Source: Nostoc commune NIES-4072
GTDB taxonomy: Bacteria; Cyanobacteriota; Cyanobacteriia; Cyanobacteriales; Nostocaceae
NCBI RefSeq assembly: GCF_003113895.1
Contig: NZ_BDUD01000001.1
Coordinates: 4,576,840 to 4,640,839, forward strand
Direction: 5' to 3'
Length of the DNA stretch: 64,000 nucleotides
Made by a program: the position numbers and the translations under genes
Shown here: piece by piece, positions 27,405 to 38,400 of the stretch
Layout: each line of letters opens with the position of its first letter
Numbering within the stretch: position 1 is the first letter of the stretch
Notes under the pieces: model-generated
Told to the model about the DNA's origin: nothing
The model's database searches: none
What the model saw: only the letters and a program-made list of their open reading frames with translations

Positions 27405-27430
27405 CAGAGACGTGTGTTACCACGTCTCTG
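27405..27430. terminator. Perfect 10-bp stem-loop after phoA
   Basis: cagagacgtg pairs with cacgtctctg around a 6-nt loop, 48 bp after the phoA stop. It belongs to the gagacgcg family of dispersed stems rather than having a T-run, so a terminator role is possible but weak. Confidence 0.4.
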
Positions 27431-27483
27431 TCTCAAAAAACTATTGCGGTATTATTGCACCTGTTCTTTTATCAAGAGAAAAA

Positions 27484-27990
27484 ATGACTGACTCCATCTT
27501 CAAGAAGTTAGCAGCTGCAACGGTAGGAACTGCTTTGATTTTTTCATTAGGGAAAACTATGCCGGCTCAAGCAGCAGCCCTAACTTATAATTTTTCTAAC
27601 GACGATAAAACTCTCACAGGTACTTTTTCATTCGACCAAGCAGCAGCAGACGATCAAGAAGTAACGATCGCAGAAGGTTTAAAGATTTCTGCTAGCTATG
27701 GTGGCCAGTCATACACTGAAGCGGATGATCCTTTAGCATCAGTTTTCACCGACAAAACGGGAACAATTTTTAACCAAGCGGGGTTAGGGTTATATTTTAC
27801 ACCTAGCGCTTTTAATGTCTACCGCGAAAATTTTATCAACCTGAACGATTCCATTAGTGCAGGTGTTCAGACTGTCACTTATACCAGTGTTCCAGAGCCA
27901 AATTTAATGCTTGGATTGTCTATATTCGGGTTGAGTTTGTTTTTGAGTAAAAAAATAACATCTCCTAAAGCATCAAGCACAAAAGCTTAA
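27484..27990 (+). CDS. PEP-CTERM sorting domain protein
   Basis: A 168-residue exported protein: signal peptide with cleavage likely after PAQAAA (about residue 30), a beta-rich domain with no recognised family, and a C-terminal VPEPNLMLGLSIFGLSLFL anchor followed by Lys residues. This tripartite tail is the PEP-CTERM signal, cut by an exosortase in bacteria that have one. ATG at 27484 preceded by agagaa. It lies downstream of phoA with a stem-loop between; shared regulation is not shown. Confidence 0.8.
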   Translation: MTDSIFKKLAAATVGTALIFSLGKTMPAQAAALTYNFSNDDKTLTGTFSFDQAAADDQEVTIAEGLKISASYGGQSYTEADDPLASVFTDKTGTIFNQAGLGLYFTPSAFNVYRENFINLNDSISAGVQTVTYTSVPEPNLMLGLSIFGLSLFLSKKITSPKASSTKA

Positions 27991-28011
27991 ATCAAATTAT
28001 CAAGAATAACA

Positions 28012-28038
28012 GGGTGGGATAATCCACCCCGCAAATTT
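28012..28038 (+). terminator. Rho-independent-type terminator after the PEP-CTERM gene
   Basis: gggtgg pairs with ccaccc around a short loop and is followed after cgcaa by a T-run (28034-28038). Located 22 bp after the stop. Confidence 0.65.
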
Positions 28039-28275
28039 TTAAAATTATAAAATCTCAAAGCTCAGATTCCCAATTTTTCTAAAAAGTTAGGGAATCTTGT
28101 TATTCACATAATAATTTAGAATTGCTACATTGTTTTATTAGCATCAGACAAAAGTTAACGGTAATGTCTGGGTTTGCAGTTAATTAAGCTATTAGTTGTT
28201 GCATGAATAAAATATACATGGATTAGTTTAGATATAATAATGACTCATTGTTTGTTTTCCTCACTGGAGAAATTA

Positions 28276-29478
28276 ATGGGTCGCGCCAAAAAGGTTGTCC
28301 TGGCATATTCTGGTGGAGTAGATACCTCCGTTTGCATCCCTTACCTCAAACAGGAGTGGGGTGTGGAAGAAGTGATTACCCTAGCAGCAGATTTAGGCCA
28401 GGGAGATGAATTAGAGCCAGTTCGAGAAAAAGCTCTGAAATCGGGTGCAAGTGAATCCCTCGTGGCGGATGTCAAAGACAGCTTCGTTAAAGATTACGCC
28501 TTTGGAGCGATTCAAGCCAACGCCCTTTATGAGAATCGTTATCCTCTCGGAACTGCCCTTGCTCGTCCACTGATTGCTAAGGTATTAGTAGAAACAGCTG
28601 AAAAATATGGTGCTGATGCGATCGCTCACGGTTGCACCGGCAAAGGGAACGATCAGGTTCGCTTTGATGTCTCTGTCACCGCCTTAAACCCCAACCTAAA
28701 AATCCTCGCACCAGCCAGAGAATGGGGCATGAGCCGTGAGGAAACCATCGCTTATGGTGAGAAGTTTGGTATACCCTCACCAGTCAAAAAATCCTCTCCC
28801 TACAGCATTGATAAAAATTTGCTTGGTCGTAGTGTTGAAGCTGGTTTACTCGAAGATCCGTCATTTGAGCCACCAGAAGAAATTTATGAAATGACCAAAG
28901 CGATCGTGGATACTCCCAATGAGCCAGAGTACATCGAAATTGGCTTCCACAGTGGTATTCCGACAACCCTCAACGGTATAGCTAAACAGCCAGTTGAACT
29001 AATTGAAGAACTCAATCAGGCGGTAGGAAATCACGGTATCGGACGGATCGACATGATCGAAAACCGTCTGGTGGGCATCAAATCGCGGGAAATCTATGAA
29101 TCACCCGCGATGTTAGTGTTAATTCAGGCACATAGGGATTTAGAAAGCTTGACTTTGACGGCAGATGTCACCCATTACAAACGTGGGATTGAAGAAACTT
29201 ATAGCCAAATCGTTTACAACGGTTTGTGGTACAGTCCACTCAAAGTTGCCTTAGATGCCTTTATTCAAAAGACACAAGAGCAAGTTTCTGGAACTGTCCG
29301 AGTGAAGTTATTCAAAGGCAACTCTACGATAGTTGGGCGTTCGAGTGATAATTCTCTCTATACTCCCGATTTGGCAACCTACGGAGCCGAAGATCAATTT
29401 GATCACAAAGCTGCTGAAGGCTTCATTTACGTTTGGGGACTACCGACTCGCATTTGGTCGCAGAAACTTAAGAGTTAG
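28276..29478 (+). CDS. argG: Argininosuccinate synthase
   Basis: Joins citrulline and aspartate with ATP to give argininosuccinate, the penultimate step of arginine synthesis (and relevant to cyanophycin supply). The 400-residue protein begins [18 protein letters not shown] with the PP-loop, and has [14 protein letters not shown] and [11 protein letters not shown], all family hallmarks. The ATG at 28276 preceded by ctggag is preferred over an upstream ATG at 28240 that adds 12 residues absent from normal ArgG. Monocistronic. Confidence 0.97.
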   Translation: MGRAKKVVLAYSGGVDTSVCIPYLKQEWGVEEVITLAADLGQGDELEPVREKALKSGASESLVADVKDSFVKDYAFGAIQANALYENRYPLGTALARPLIAKVLVETAEKYGADAIAHGCTGKGNDQVRFDVSVTALNPNLKILAPAREWGMSREETIAYGEKFGIPSPVKKSSPYSIDKNLLGRSVEAGLLEDPSFEPPEEIYEMTKAIVDTPNEPEYIEIGFHSGIPTTLNGIAKQPVELIEELNQAVGNHGIGRIDMIENRLVGIKSREIYESPAMLVLIQAHRDLESLTLTADVTHYKRGIEETYSQIVYNGLWYSPLKVALDAFIQKTQEQVSGTVRVKLFKGNSTIVGRSSDNSLYTPDLATYGAEDQFDHKAAEGFIYVWGLPTRIWSQKLKS

Positions 29479-29588
29479 GAGTTAAAAGTTAGGAGTTAGG
29501 AGTTAAAAAAGCAAAATACAAAAAGTAAAAATAAAAAAATAACTTTTTACTTTACTCCTAACTCATCATTCCTAACTCCTAACTCTCA
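29474..29588. repeat. Inverted heptamer arrays between argG and dedA
   Basis: gttagga units directly after argG and inverse tcctaac units before the dedA stop can pair into a long imperfect hairpin across the two convergent genes. The last codon of argG already lies in the repeat. Confidence 0.65.
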
Positions 29589-29592
29589 CTTT

Positions 29593-30225
29593 TTACTTCT
29601 CACTACTCGCTTCTTTAACTTGGCGAGACTCTAACCACAGAGGCACAATAATTAGGGCAGCCAATATCAGTAACGCTGCGATCGCAAATTGACCCACCCA
29701 AGCAACCAATTGTTCTAAAGAGACAATTTTGCCAGCAAAGAAAGCCAATGTCACCATCAAACTAGCCCAAGCAACTGCTCCTAAAAAGTTGTATAAAAAG
29801 AATTTTCCAAAAGGCATTTCAGCTATCCCAGCTAGTGGTGCAGCAAAAACTCGTAACAATGCCAAAAAACGTCCAAAAAATACTGCTTTAGCAGAATTTT
29901 GACTAAATTGCTCTTTAATAGCCAGCAGCCGCACTTCAGAAATCCGAAATATGCTAGCAACTTTTACTAGAAAAGACCAACCGCTAGCTCTACCAATCCA
30001 ATAGCCACAAGTGCCGCCAATTACAGCACCCATAATTGCATCACCGAGAACCAGCCAGAAATTCAGTTCATCACTGCCAGCTAGAAACCCGCCTACTAAG
30101 GTCACGGTTTCACCAGGAAGGGGAATGCCTAAATTTTCTAGCAAAATTCCGAAAAAAACTGCCCAATACCCGTAAGTGTGGGCGACTTTTTGGATATTTT
30201 CTAGTGAAATCAGCTCTAAAGACAT
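29593..30225 (-). CDS. DedA-family membrane protein
   Basis: A 210-residue polytopic inner membrane protein. Characteristic DedA/VTT segments are seen: FGILLENLGIPLPGETVTLVGGFLA, then GCWIGRASG-like GYWIGRASG and FFGRFLALLRVFAAPLAGIAEMPFGKF with the conserved F-x-x-R and Gly/Pro. DedA proteins act in lipid flipping and proton-dependent membrane homeostasis. The ATG at 30225 is preferred to GTG codons at 30234/30231. Convergent with argG. Confidence 0.85.
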   Translation of the reverse strand: MSLELISLENIQKVAHTYGYWAVFFGILLENLGIPLPGETVTLVGGFLAGSDELNFWLVLGDAIMGAVIGGTCGYWIGRASGWSFLVKVASIFRISEVRLLAIKEQFSQNSAKAVFFGRFLALLRVFAAPLAGIAEMPFGKFFLYNFLGAVAWASLMVTLAFFAGKIVSLEQLVAWVGQFAIAALLILAALIIVPLWLESRQVKEASSEK

Positions 30226-30712
30226 TCGCACCACCGTCTTTACAAATTTTTACTTTTATTATATCTTTGCTTGTTTATGCGCGTGGTGTCAATTAAACCG
30301 CTATATAGAGCCATCAAGTCATTAGTTTAATTATGAATAACACATAAATTAGAATCTATGTCAACTATTAATTTTTGACTATTAACTATGCATTTTTTAA
30401 GGATTTTTACCACAATTTCGTAATTTATTACAAACAAATTAAAATATTTATAAAAGATTTATAAATATCCAGTTAAATGATGAAAATCTTGTAAAAGATA
30501 CGGTTGATACCGAAATTGTTAGGCGTTTATGCCTATATTGATAAAAGTTATCACAAATTATACGGCATGAATACTGAAATAATCTTTCTCAACTGCATGG
30601 CTGTATTTACCCAAATACCAGGGTAAAACACTTATTTTGCTGGTGAAAAAGGAAAGGTATTGATGTCTTTTTTCAATTTTTTGTCAAGTGTTCCAACTAC
30701 CCTGTTAAATTC
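30226..30712. other. Intergenic region between divergent dedA and the STAS gene
   Basis: A very AT-rich gap of about 490 bp. It must hold two divergent promoters. No repeats, RNA genes or open frames that I can support. Confidence 0.4.
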
Positions 30713-31066
30713 ATGATTCTCACACAAGAACTTCAAGTTATTTTGTTTAAACCCCAAGCAAGCATAGATTTGGAAGGTGGTAAGACTTTGAGTGAACAAA
30801 TGGCTAGAGTAGTGCCCCAAGCTCATCAACTCTGGGTTATAGACTTAGCAGAAGTTAATTTCATGGACAGTTCTGGATTAGTCCCCTTAGTAAAAGGGTT
30901 GAAAGCTGCACGTCAGAGTGGTTGTCGCTTGGTTCTATGCAACGTGCAAGCTCCTGTACGGTTAATTTTGGAACTTACCCAACTAGATTCAGTGTTTGAA
31001 ATTTTTCCCACTTATGAAGACATTTTTACTACCGTTAAAGATAAAAGTCTGGTGCTAGCAGGCTAA
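30713..31066 (+). CDS. STAS-domain anti-sigma factor antagonist
   Basis: A 117-residue single STAS domain of the SpoIIAA/RsbV type, cytoplasmic. The phosphorylation site region LWVIDLAEVNFMDSSGLVPLVKGL is clear, with Ser60/Ser61 (DSSG) as the expected target of a partner kinase. Such proteins bind anti-sigma factors or act in two-component-like switches; no partner kinase is encoded next to it. The last 21 bases are repeated 93 bp further on. Confidence 0.85.
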   Translation: MILTQELQVILFKPQASIDLEGGKTLSEQMARVVPQAHQLWVIDLAEVNFMDSSGLVPLVKGLKAARQSGCRLVLCNVQAPVRLILELTQLDSVFEIFPTYEDIFTTVKDKSLVLAG

Positions 31067-31159
31067 ATAATAAATCTACCTATAGATGGATGGTGGAGTC
31101 AAGCAATATTTGCATTTTTTCATATTCTCCAAGAGAAGAGTCTGGTGCTAGCAGGCTAA
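31046..31159. repeat. 21-bp direct repeat at the 3' end of the STAS gene
   Basis: The last 21 bases of the coding region including the stop (31046-31066) recur exactly at 31139-31159. The second copy is outside any gene, so a partial tandem duplication of about 93 bp with later divergence, or recombination between the copies, is suggested. Confidence 0.8.
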
Positions 31160-31795
31160 TTTTCTTTTTTTCTAGAGAAGAATGTTGAAGGAAACTCATG
31201 GCTTTGACGCAGTTGATGTCAATAAGCAGATGAATGAACCTGCTTGTTGAAAACTATTTACTAGTGCGTCAAGTTTAAATTGATGGATAAGCAAATTCTT
31301 AGAGAAGGCGCTAGCCTCTCCCATGAGTGACTAACTTGGACTTTAGTCCTAATGTTTTAAGGACATTTTGTGTTTACTACAAACCGTCAAAACTAACTTA
31401 AACATTGTACGACCTAAAGCAGTGCAGTAAGAATTGACTAAAATCGGTCAAAACAATGCAATTATTTGTGAGACTCCCCAGCTTTTGAAATTAATCTAAG
31501 CTAATTATTGTTTATAACCGATTTAACTAATGCAAAAAACCAGAGGGTAAGAAAGGTGATACTATCAGCCTTTGCGTTATTTATAACTCCATAGTTTTTA
31601 TTTATCGTAAATCAAAGGGTTTAAGAACCCTACATTTATATATATCATCGGTTTCAGTCAGGGTTTAAATCACCGTCTGAAATGTCTTTAATTTTGAATT
31701 TTGAATTGTTAATGCCTTGGTGTAGTAGTTGGATGTATCTAAGACACTTTTTCCTGGCAATTTTTTACCTGTTCGATTCCAGCATAATGATAACT
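31160..31795. other. Intergenic region without a gene
   Basis: 636 bp, AT-rich, no open frame with coding character. A gttcgattcc segment near 31768 resembles a tRNA T-arm, but no cloverleaf can be built around it. Confidence 0.4.
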
Positions 31796-32356
31796 TTAGG
31801 CGTTCTGGGGAGTCGAAATGTTAGTTTCTTCGGATGCTGGTCGCGGAAAATTTGGCAAATCAATGCCACTGTGACTAGCATTGCGAGTTTTGAGTGCTAG
31901 ACGGTAACTCACACTTTGTAGTTCTGCTTGTAGTTGCCGATTTTCCCGTTGTAGCATTGCTACCTTTTCTCTCACCGGCGTCATTCGTTCTTCAAACTTC
32001 CGCCGATAAATTTGAGGTAACTCTTGTACTACTTGCTCTAACATTCGAGTGCGATCGGTGAGTTCTTGAACTGACTGTCGCAATTGGTAAATTTCAGAGT
32101 CACGAGTTGTAATTTGCTCTTGATAGAACGCCACCTGCTGCTCTACAGCTTGGAGTTGTTCTTGTAAAGCTTGTAACTGGGTCGTATCGCGCTCAATGTC
32201 CGGCTGCTGGGGCATAAAACTAGTGTTACCCTTTACCAGCCGGAAGAGTTCTTGAGATAGTTGTTGTACTAAGGAATCACGAAGTTGCAACTCTTGGCGT
32301 AGCTGCGACACTTCCGTAGAGAGAGCTTGAATATTAGGTGTATCAGATTGGCTCAC
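31796..32356 (-). CDS. Coiled-coil hypothetical protein
   Basis: A 186-residue protein that is almost entirely heptad-rich (residues about 5-40 and 55-155, many Gln, Leu, Glu), with a Pro/Ser/Thr-rich tail. No signal peptide or membrane segment. It should form long dimers and may be a scaffold or filament-like protein. Family not recognised. It lies downstream of rpsF on the same strand, 256 bp away. Confidence 0.65.
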   Translation of the reverse strand: MSQSDTPNIQALSTEVSQLRQELQLRDSLVQQLSQELFRLVKGNTSFMPQQPDIERDTTQLQALQEQLQAVEQQVAFYQEQITTRDSEIYQLRQSVQELTDRTRMLEQVVQELPQIYRRKFEERMTPVREKVAMLQRENRQLQAELQSVSYRLALKTRNASHSGIDLPNFPRPASEETNISTPQNA

Positions 32357-32499
32357 AGTAGCTTACAGCTCCCATTCAGAATCTTGTCCACTCTTAGGTA
32401 TAACTGCGGGAGTACTACCTTTGGCAAGTATTTGTTAATGTAGCATTCCTAAGCAAGTCATGAAAAAAGAAAAAACAAAATTTTATTGAATGGAGTATT

Positions 32500-32612
32500 G
32501 CGTTGGGGAGTGGGGATGAGGGAGCAGAGGAAGCGGGGGAGGCAGGGGAAGAAGAATTATTGATTAATGTCCATTCTCTACTCCCTATTCCCTATTCCCT
32601 ACTCCCTACTCC
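32500..32612. repeat. G-rich and inverse C-rich repeat patch after rpsF
   Basis: ggggagtgggga-type and gggagcagagg-type stretches followed by ctccctattccctactccc units that are roughly complementary. It follows the rpsF stop on the minus strand and can fold into a long imperfect hairpin. Confidence 0.55.
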
Positions 32613-32963
32613 TTAAACCGATGCTGCCACTTTAGTGGGTTTTTCTTTTTCTTCTTTAGGGGGTTTTTCCTCTTCGGCTTCCTGCTTAACTGTCAAATAG
32701 CGAATTACTTCTTCACTCAAACGCATGGCGCGTTCAAAGGGAGCGATCGCAGTTGCAGGCGCAGTGTAATTTAGCTGTATGTAGATACCATCGCGGTGTT
32801 TTTTGATTTCATAAGCAAGACGACGCTTACCACGATTTTGAATTTGGATCTCTTCAGCGCCTTGGTCGCGAAGCAAATTCTGATATTTAGTAATTGCTTG
32901 CTCTACCTGTTCGTCTCCCAGGTCTGGACGCAGAATGTACATTGTTTCGTAACTTGTAGTCAT
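32613..32963 (-). CDS. rpsF: 30S ribosomal protein S6
   Basis: Small-subunit protein S6, 116 residues. The family start [14 protein letters not shown], the [23 protein letters not shown] strand region and [18 protein letters not shown] [14 protein letters not shown] are all present, followed by a Lys/Glu-rich tail ([15 protein letters not shown]). A good ribosome binding site (aaggag) precedes the ATG. No rpsR is adjacent, as is usual in cyanobacteria. Confidence 0.95.
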   Translation of the reverse strand: MTTSYETMYILRPDLGDEQVEQAITKYQNLLRDQGAEEIQIQNRGKRRLAYEIKKHRDGIYIQLNYTAPATAIAPFERAMRLSEEVIRYLTVKQEAEEEKPPKEEKEKPTKVAASV

Positions 32964-33342
32964 ATTTTTCAGTCTCCTTATGGACAGAAATGGCTGCTGG
33001 TGCTAATTTATACCTATTTTAATTCAAAATGTCGGTATTAATCAACATCTGAAGCAACAAGGAACTATAATCTTACCAGTTTTAAATTTGAATCATTAGC
33101 CAAATCGCCGAAATTTGAATTTTTTGGATGTCCTTAATGAAAAATAGGTCGCTTCCCGGCCCCCAGATTTCTTTAGCTTATTCCAAAATAATCTCTCACT
33201 TAACCGAAACGTATTGGGACATATATTATAGCGAGCGATCGCTTTCAGGCTCAAGGCTCAATCGGTTCGCTAAAAAGCTAACTGATGATTGCTACCCGCT
33301 CACAGCAACAAAAAAGCAGATAAAAGGATATTCATTAAGGTT

Positions 33343-34116
33343 ATGGCGCAACGCTATGTGCGAATTCAAAATCAAGAAGGACAGATTTACTATGGGTTAC
33401 TACAGGTATCCTTGAATGTGCAGGTGTTAGATGCTCCGCCTTGGTTACAAGGACAACCCACTGATTTAACTTTGACACCAGAAAATTACCAAATTCTGGC
33501 TCCCTGCGCTCCCTCAAAAATTGTGGCGGTGGGTAAGAATTATGCAGATCATGCAGCCGAAATGGGGACTCCAGTCCCTTCTGAGCCACTAATTTTTCTC
33601 AAGCCACCCACATCGATCATTCCATCTGAGAAGGAAATTAAGTATCCTCCCCAGTCACAAAGAGTTGACTACGAAGGAGAGTTAGCATTAGTGATTGGCG
33701 ATTACGCCTTTGAATGTACACCACAGGTAGCCCAAACTAAAATTTGGGGCTACACCATCGCCAATGACGTAACAGCGCGGGATTTACAAAAACAGGATGG
33801 TCAATGGACGCGAGCTAAAGGTTTTGATACTTTCTGTCCCTTGGGGCCTTGGATTGTGCGGGAATTAAATCCAGGAGCGAGATTGCAGACTTTTGTGAAT
33901 GACAATGCTCATCCAGTCCAATCTGCCTGTATCGATCAGATGGTGTTTTCTCCCGATGTTCTAGTTTCTTATATTAGTCAGGTTATGACGCTACTACCTG
34001 GTGATTTAGTGCTTACAGGTACGCCGGAGGGTGTAAGTCCATTGCATCCAGGCGATCGCGTCCGCGTCGAAATTGAAGGTATTGGTCGCCTGGAAAACAC
34101 CGTAGCGTCCCGTTAA
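33343..34116 (+). CDS. Fumarylacetoacetate hydrolase-family protein
   Basis: A 257-residue FAH-fold enzyme of the acylpyruvate/oxaloacetate group. KIVAVGKNYADHAAEMG begins the catalytic domain; the metal ligands are expected in VDYEGELALVIG (Glu, Glu) and IANDVTARDLQ (Asp), followed by KGFDTFCPLGPWI and the GDLVLTGTPEGVSPL loop. Likely a C-C bond hydrolase or decarboxylase/tautomerase on small keto-acids; substrate unknown. The ATG at 33343 follows aagg and gives the normal N-terminus; the frame upstream to 33289 is not coding-like. Confidence 0.85.
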   Translation: MAQRYVRIQNQEGQIYYGLLQVSLNVQVLDAPPWLQGQPTDLTLTPENYQILAPCAPSKIVAVGKNYADHAAEMGTPVPSEPLIFLKPPTSIIPSEKEIKYPPQSQRVDYEGELALVIGDYAFECTPQVAQTKIWGYTIANDVTARDLQKQDGQWTRAKGFDTFCPLGPWIVRELNPGARLQTFVNDNAHPVQSACIDQMVFSPDVLVSYISQVMTLLPGDLVLTGTPEGVSPLHPGDRVRVEIEGIGRLENTVASR

Positions 34117-34119
34117 TTT

Positions 34120-34599
34120 CTAACGCACTTGCATATATACTGCATCGGAAATTGCCGGAATTTCTGCATAGCGTCCCAGTAGAGACTGGATAGTGGAATA
34201 TGCAACTGCTGCTACAACGCCTAGAAATATGGTGTTAGCTACTGTTTCTATTGCAAAGCTAGTACCAGGAACCTCTGCTAAAACTCGCACCAGTATGGAA
34301 CACAAAAATATAACTATGTCCAAAAGAATCGCCTGCATTGTGTTGAAACGAATGAAGTGATTGATTTTTTCGTTTCTTACCACTAATAGGAACAAGGCAA
34401 AGAACACAATTATTTGTCCAATTTGTCCTAAACTACCGTAAATTATTAAAACTGGTTGCAGTGGTAAAAGCAGAACTTGTAGTGCTGGAAACTGTTTAAA
34501 TAAAAACCTGCCGAAGACTAAGCCATCAATTAGAGGCAGCAAATAAGGCAAGCAAGCAAAAATTCGATCTGAAACCGTTGTAGACCCGCGCCAAGACAT
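34120..34599 (-). CDS. Tic20-like membrane protein
   Basis: A 159-residue protein with four predicted membrane helices, beginning VSDRIFACLPYLLPLIDGLVFG and containing NEKINHFIRFNTMQAILLDIV, both typical of the Tic20/YCF60 family. In chloroplasts Tic20 is part of the protein import channel; the role of the cyanobacterial homologue is unsettled. It is convergent with the FAH gene, the stops only 3 bp apart. Confidence 0.85.
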   Translation of the reverse strand: MSWRGSTTVSDRIFACLPYLLPLIDGLVFGRFLFKQFPALQVLLLPLQPVLIIYGSLGQIGQIIVFFALFLLVVRNEKINHFIRFNTMQAILLDIVIFLCSILVRVLAEVPGTSFAIETVANTIFLGVVAAVAYSTIQSLLGRYAEIPAISDAVYMQVR

Positions 34600-34680
34600 T
34601 ATGCGTTCTCCTGTGGTTAAATTTTAATAGTTACTTGAGCTTAGGATAACGCAATTGCTTGGTCTTGCTGGCAAATTCAA

Positions 34681-34878
34681 CTATTCTATATGGGCGATGC
34701 GAAAACCCATCACACACTCATATTGGTCTGGCTGCTGTTGAGTAAGTTTGCGAATGGCTTGACCACAGCGCAGTTGACCCCCACGCCAACGGGGTTGACC
34801 GCTCCTGTCAGCGAGTAAACAAGACTGGCAAACTTGCTCAGGGGCAAGGATTTGCTCGTCCATTAAAATGACTAGCAT
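34681..34878 (-). CDS. Small conserved Cys-containing hypothetical protein
   Basis: 65 residues, MLVILMDEQILAPEQVCQSCLLADRSGQPRWRGGQLRCG..., with a CxxC and one more Cys that could bind metal. The frame opens further upstream to 35046, but a strong Shine-Dalgarno (aggaggg) sits seven bases before the ATG at 34878, which fixes the start. Function unknown. Upstream of the Tic20-like gene on the same strand (81 bp gap). Confidence 0.6.
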   Translation of the reverse strand: MLVILMDEQILAPEQVCQSCLLADRSGQPRWRGGQLRCGQAIRKLTQQQPDQYECVMGFRIAHIE

Positions 34879-35412
34879 CGAATCCCTCCTGTAAATCCTC
34901 ATGGTCACCCACATTCTACTCAGGTGAGGATGCGCTTTGTATAGGTCAAAGAAACGCTGCGTTGTCGGTTGGGCGCGTGCTGCGCGGTTAAGTGTTGTGA
35001 TTTGCGATCGCGCTTTGCGCCCACCGTGGGCGATCGCAGAGAACACTTAAAAGCCACATCCTAACTCTTTGTAGCAAAATGTGGGGAATCACAATTTAAT
35101 AAAAATTGTCAAGTTAATCTTACATTTATTGTATGTTGTGTCTATGGCAAATAGACGTTTTGGTAAAAAATCATACAAAAAAAATTGGCGCTAAGTTTAA
35201 AATATACAGCCAACGATTTTATGCACAAGCAACATGGCAATCCATTTAAATTCCCTTGATGCGACTAGTTAAAGTGCCAGAAGGCAAGTAAGTAAAACTG
35301 AGTTAACTAGATAGCCATTTAAGAGATGCATTTACAAAATACTGGGGTAAACTTGCAAGCAAGTTAATACACAATATAATTGGGCGGCTCGTCGGTCTGG
35401 GCATCACTCACA
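34879..35412. other. Intergenic region between divergent genes
   Basis: Contains HIP1-rich palindromic repeats near 35005-35040 (two gcgatcgc-type sites flanking gctttgcgccc). A 16-codon Lys/Arg-rich frame at 35144-35194 is too short to support. The rest is AT-rich and should hold the promoter of the large gene at 35413. Confidence 0.4.
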
Positions 35413-38400
35413 ATGGAACATTGGCAATTTCTGATACAGAAACAAGGCGATCGCTCGTGGCATATCCTAGAATCGCCAAATTTGGAAATTTTGGAAGGGG
35501 AGTATAGAGTTTTGGCTCGTTCTAACCTTCCCAATACAGACGTGGAAGTGCGGGTAACTCACTCTTCAACCCAGGAAGTTCTACCAAAGCGGCGAATTTT
35601 CAAGCGATCGCGTCGCACTAATTCAGAAGGCTTAATGGCGCTAATTCCTTTTACCTACTTCGAGCCGGGAGTTTGGGAGTTGCGCTGTATGGGCGATTTG
35701 ATGTCGGAGCTACTCGGTAAATCTTGGCAATACAGTGTCCAACTTCAAGTATTGTGCCAGAGAGTAGAGGGAGAGCAGAGGAAGCAGGGAGAGAATGTAG
35801 AATCAAATTCATCTGATCGCCCAGATGCTGTTTCTGAAAACTGGGAATTCACTTTCCCCGCAGAACCTGCAATTGGGCTAGATCAAGCGACCGCAGTCTC
35901 CGCAGAACTGGGAATTGCTACAGGCGACAACCCCGTTACTATTGTTGTGCCAGATGAAGGGAACTTAGAATACACTGCCCCAGAAGAACCCGAAATGACG
36001 CTAGATAAAGCGATCGCAGTCTTTGTAGAACTACTAACTGCGACAGATGACAACCCCGTTAGTATTGTTGTGCCAGATGAAGAGAACTTAGAATACACTG
36101 CCCCAGAAGAACCCGAAATTAACTTTGATAAAGCGATCGCTACAGACAGTAACCCCGTTAGTATTGTTGTGCCAGATGAAGAGAACTTAGAATACACTGC
36201 CCCAGAAGAACCCGAAATTAACTTTGATAAAGCGATCGCTACAGAACAGACGGTTACTACAGACAGTAACCCTAATAACACTGTTCTGCTAGATGAAACA
36301 GAAAAAGATATTGATGAGCCTGTGAATTCTGTGTGGCTCAAAGGTGAGACGGCAGAACAGATTTTACAAAATTTAATAGATTTAGCTTTACCCAATTCTG
36401 AAGCCCTGCTCAATAATGAACAGGTTACAGATTCTCCAGCAACACAATCATCGCCCCCATTACTGTTAACTTTAGATCGGGATACTTACATTGCTCGTTG
36501 GGGACAACCTCTTACAATCAATGGGTACGTAGAACTCAAAGAAAAGATAAATCTAGATCAGGCTGAAACATTATTCTCCAAAAGCTTGCAGGCGCTTGAA
36601 CTAGAAATTGAACTGCGATCGCCCAAAAACTCAAAAATCTTGACCCAGGTACGGCAACCCTTACCAGATCAAGAGTTGCCCTTCACCATCAATACCTCAA
36701 TTGATATTCCTGCTGACTTTGAATCAAAGTTAATTTTGGCAGATATTACTTTGTCTGGTCGATTCGCCGATGTTGATGAAGTCATCAGGTTAGCCAGCCA
36801 GTCCTTCACTATTACAGCAGATGTAACAGAATTACTGGCAATCACAGCCGCAGCAACACCTAGTACATCCTTAAATGACACCATAGCACCATCGGACTCG
36901 TCTGCTGCTGTCACGCAGCCAGAGGCCGCTGTGAGGATAGATTTGAAACTATTCAATCTGGTCAAGATTCCAAAAACAGACCAGTCTCAGATATTCAATC
37001 CATCCCCAAATACAGCTTTACCACCGCAAATTAACTTACAAGTTCTGCGAGAAGCCATCCTGCGAACATCTAACTTAAAGAATTCAGGCACTTCGCCTCA
37101 ATTGCCAAAACTGCCCCCTATTATTCAAACCCATACCAACACTCCCACAGATGTTGTTGCAGAACCCACTACAGAAGAGGAACTTCTGGAAAAGGATGTT
37201 CCTATGGTTGCCATCAATTTGGAGCAGTTGGTCATAAAGCAACGCCGAATGCCAATACTCGACACTACTTTGCCGTACTTGAAACGGCTACCAGCTTTGC
37301 CAGATGATACAGAAAAAGTAAAAAACAATGCTCCAGATGCGAAAGTTCCAGCAGATGAAGACTTACCGCAGTTGGATACAACTGTAGCTGATGAAAATAC
37401 ACTGGAATTAGTAGATGATACACAATTTCAAGAAAAATCTGTTGCTGAGGCAGAAACCCAGCCAAATGAACAATTCCAGGAAGAATCTGTTGCTGAGGTA
37501 GAAGAAGCCCAGCCAAATGCACAATTCATTACAACAGGCAACCTTTACTCATCTCCCCTGCTCAGAAAGTGGATGCACAGCCAAGGATACTCTTTGCCTG
37601 AATCCATCGATGAACTAGAACCTGAAGACCACGATCGCGATGTTTCAGCCCAGCAGACCCAGCTTTCTATGAGTGCTGAAACTCCCAATGTTGATGTCAA
37701 CTTGCCGTTAAACTTGGATGCTGACACACAGACGACATCGCAAGAAGTTCAAGATTCGGTTTCTGATCTTGAGAACTTTGGCGAAGACGCAGACACAGCA
37801 AAGGAAGCTGATATAGAAATAAGGGAAGATACGGCAGTAGAAGTATCCGAACCAACACTCTCAATGATAGTAACACAACTACCACCCCCCCCTCCTCCAA
37901 TAAAAATGAATATAGCGTCAGCTTGGTTGGCGCAAGAAATCGTTGTAGATGATACATATAGTGAACATAGTGAACTGGAAGCCAATGGGACGAAGAATGA
38001 CTCTTTTGAAGAAGAGAAGCAACCACTGTTAGGTTTATCCTCTTCCTCACCCATAACTGCGGCAGCCATTGAGCCTTTGCCAATTCCAGAACTGCATGTA
38101 CCAGACGGCGAACTAATCGCTGGCAAATTTATCATAGTGCGCGTAGTACTGCCTGAAGTACCTCCCCAAGTTGTTGTCAAGTTATGGCTTGAAGATTATC
38201 AAACTCGCTGGTTACTAGAGGGGCCCCATTTACTGACAAATTTGCTACCTAACGCCTTGGGAGGATTGGAAGTGATGACGCAATTAAATATTCCCTTTGG
38301 GTGTTTGGAAGTTCGGTTGGAAGCGATCGCACTTGATCTGACAACTCAACAGGAGAGTCACAAAGTCACAATAGTCCGAACTGTGATTCCTCCAGACTTG

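Noticed and set aside
31700..31800. Possible tRNA remnant (gttcgattcc near 31768)
   Set aside because: No acceptor, D or anticodon stem could be built around the T-arm-like segment.
31682..31900. 72-codon plus-strand frame
   Set aside because: Overlaps the 3' end of the better-supported minus-strand coiled-coil gene and starts in attttgaatt repeats.
33128..33415. 95-codon frame before the FAH-family gene
   Set aside because: No coding character; overlaps the real start at 33343 in another frame.
35144..35194. 16-codon Lys/Arg-rich peptide
   Set aside because: Too short, no conservation visible, no strong ribosome site.
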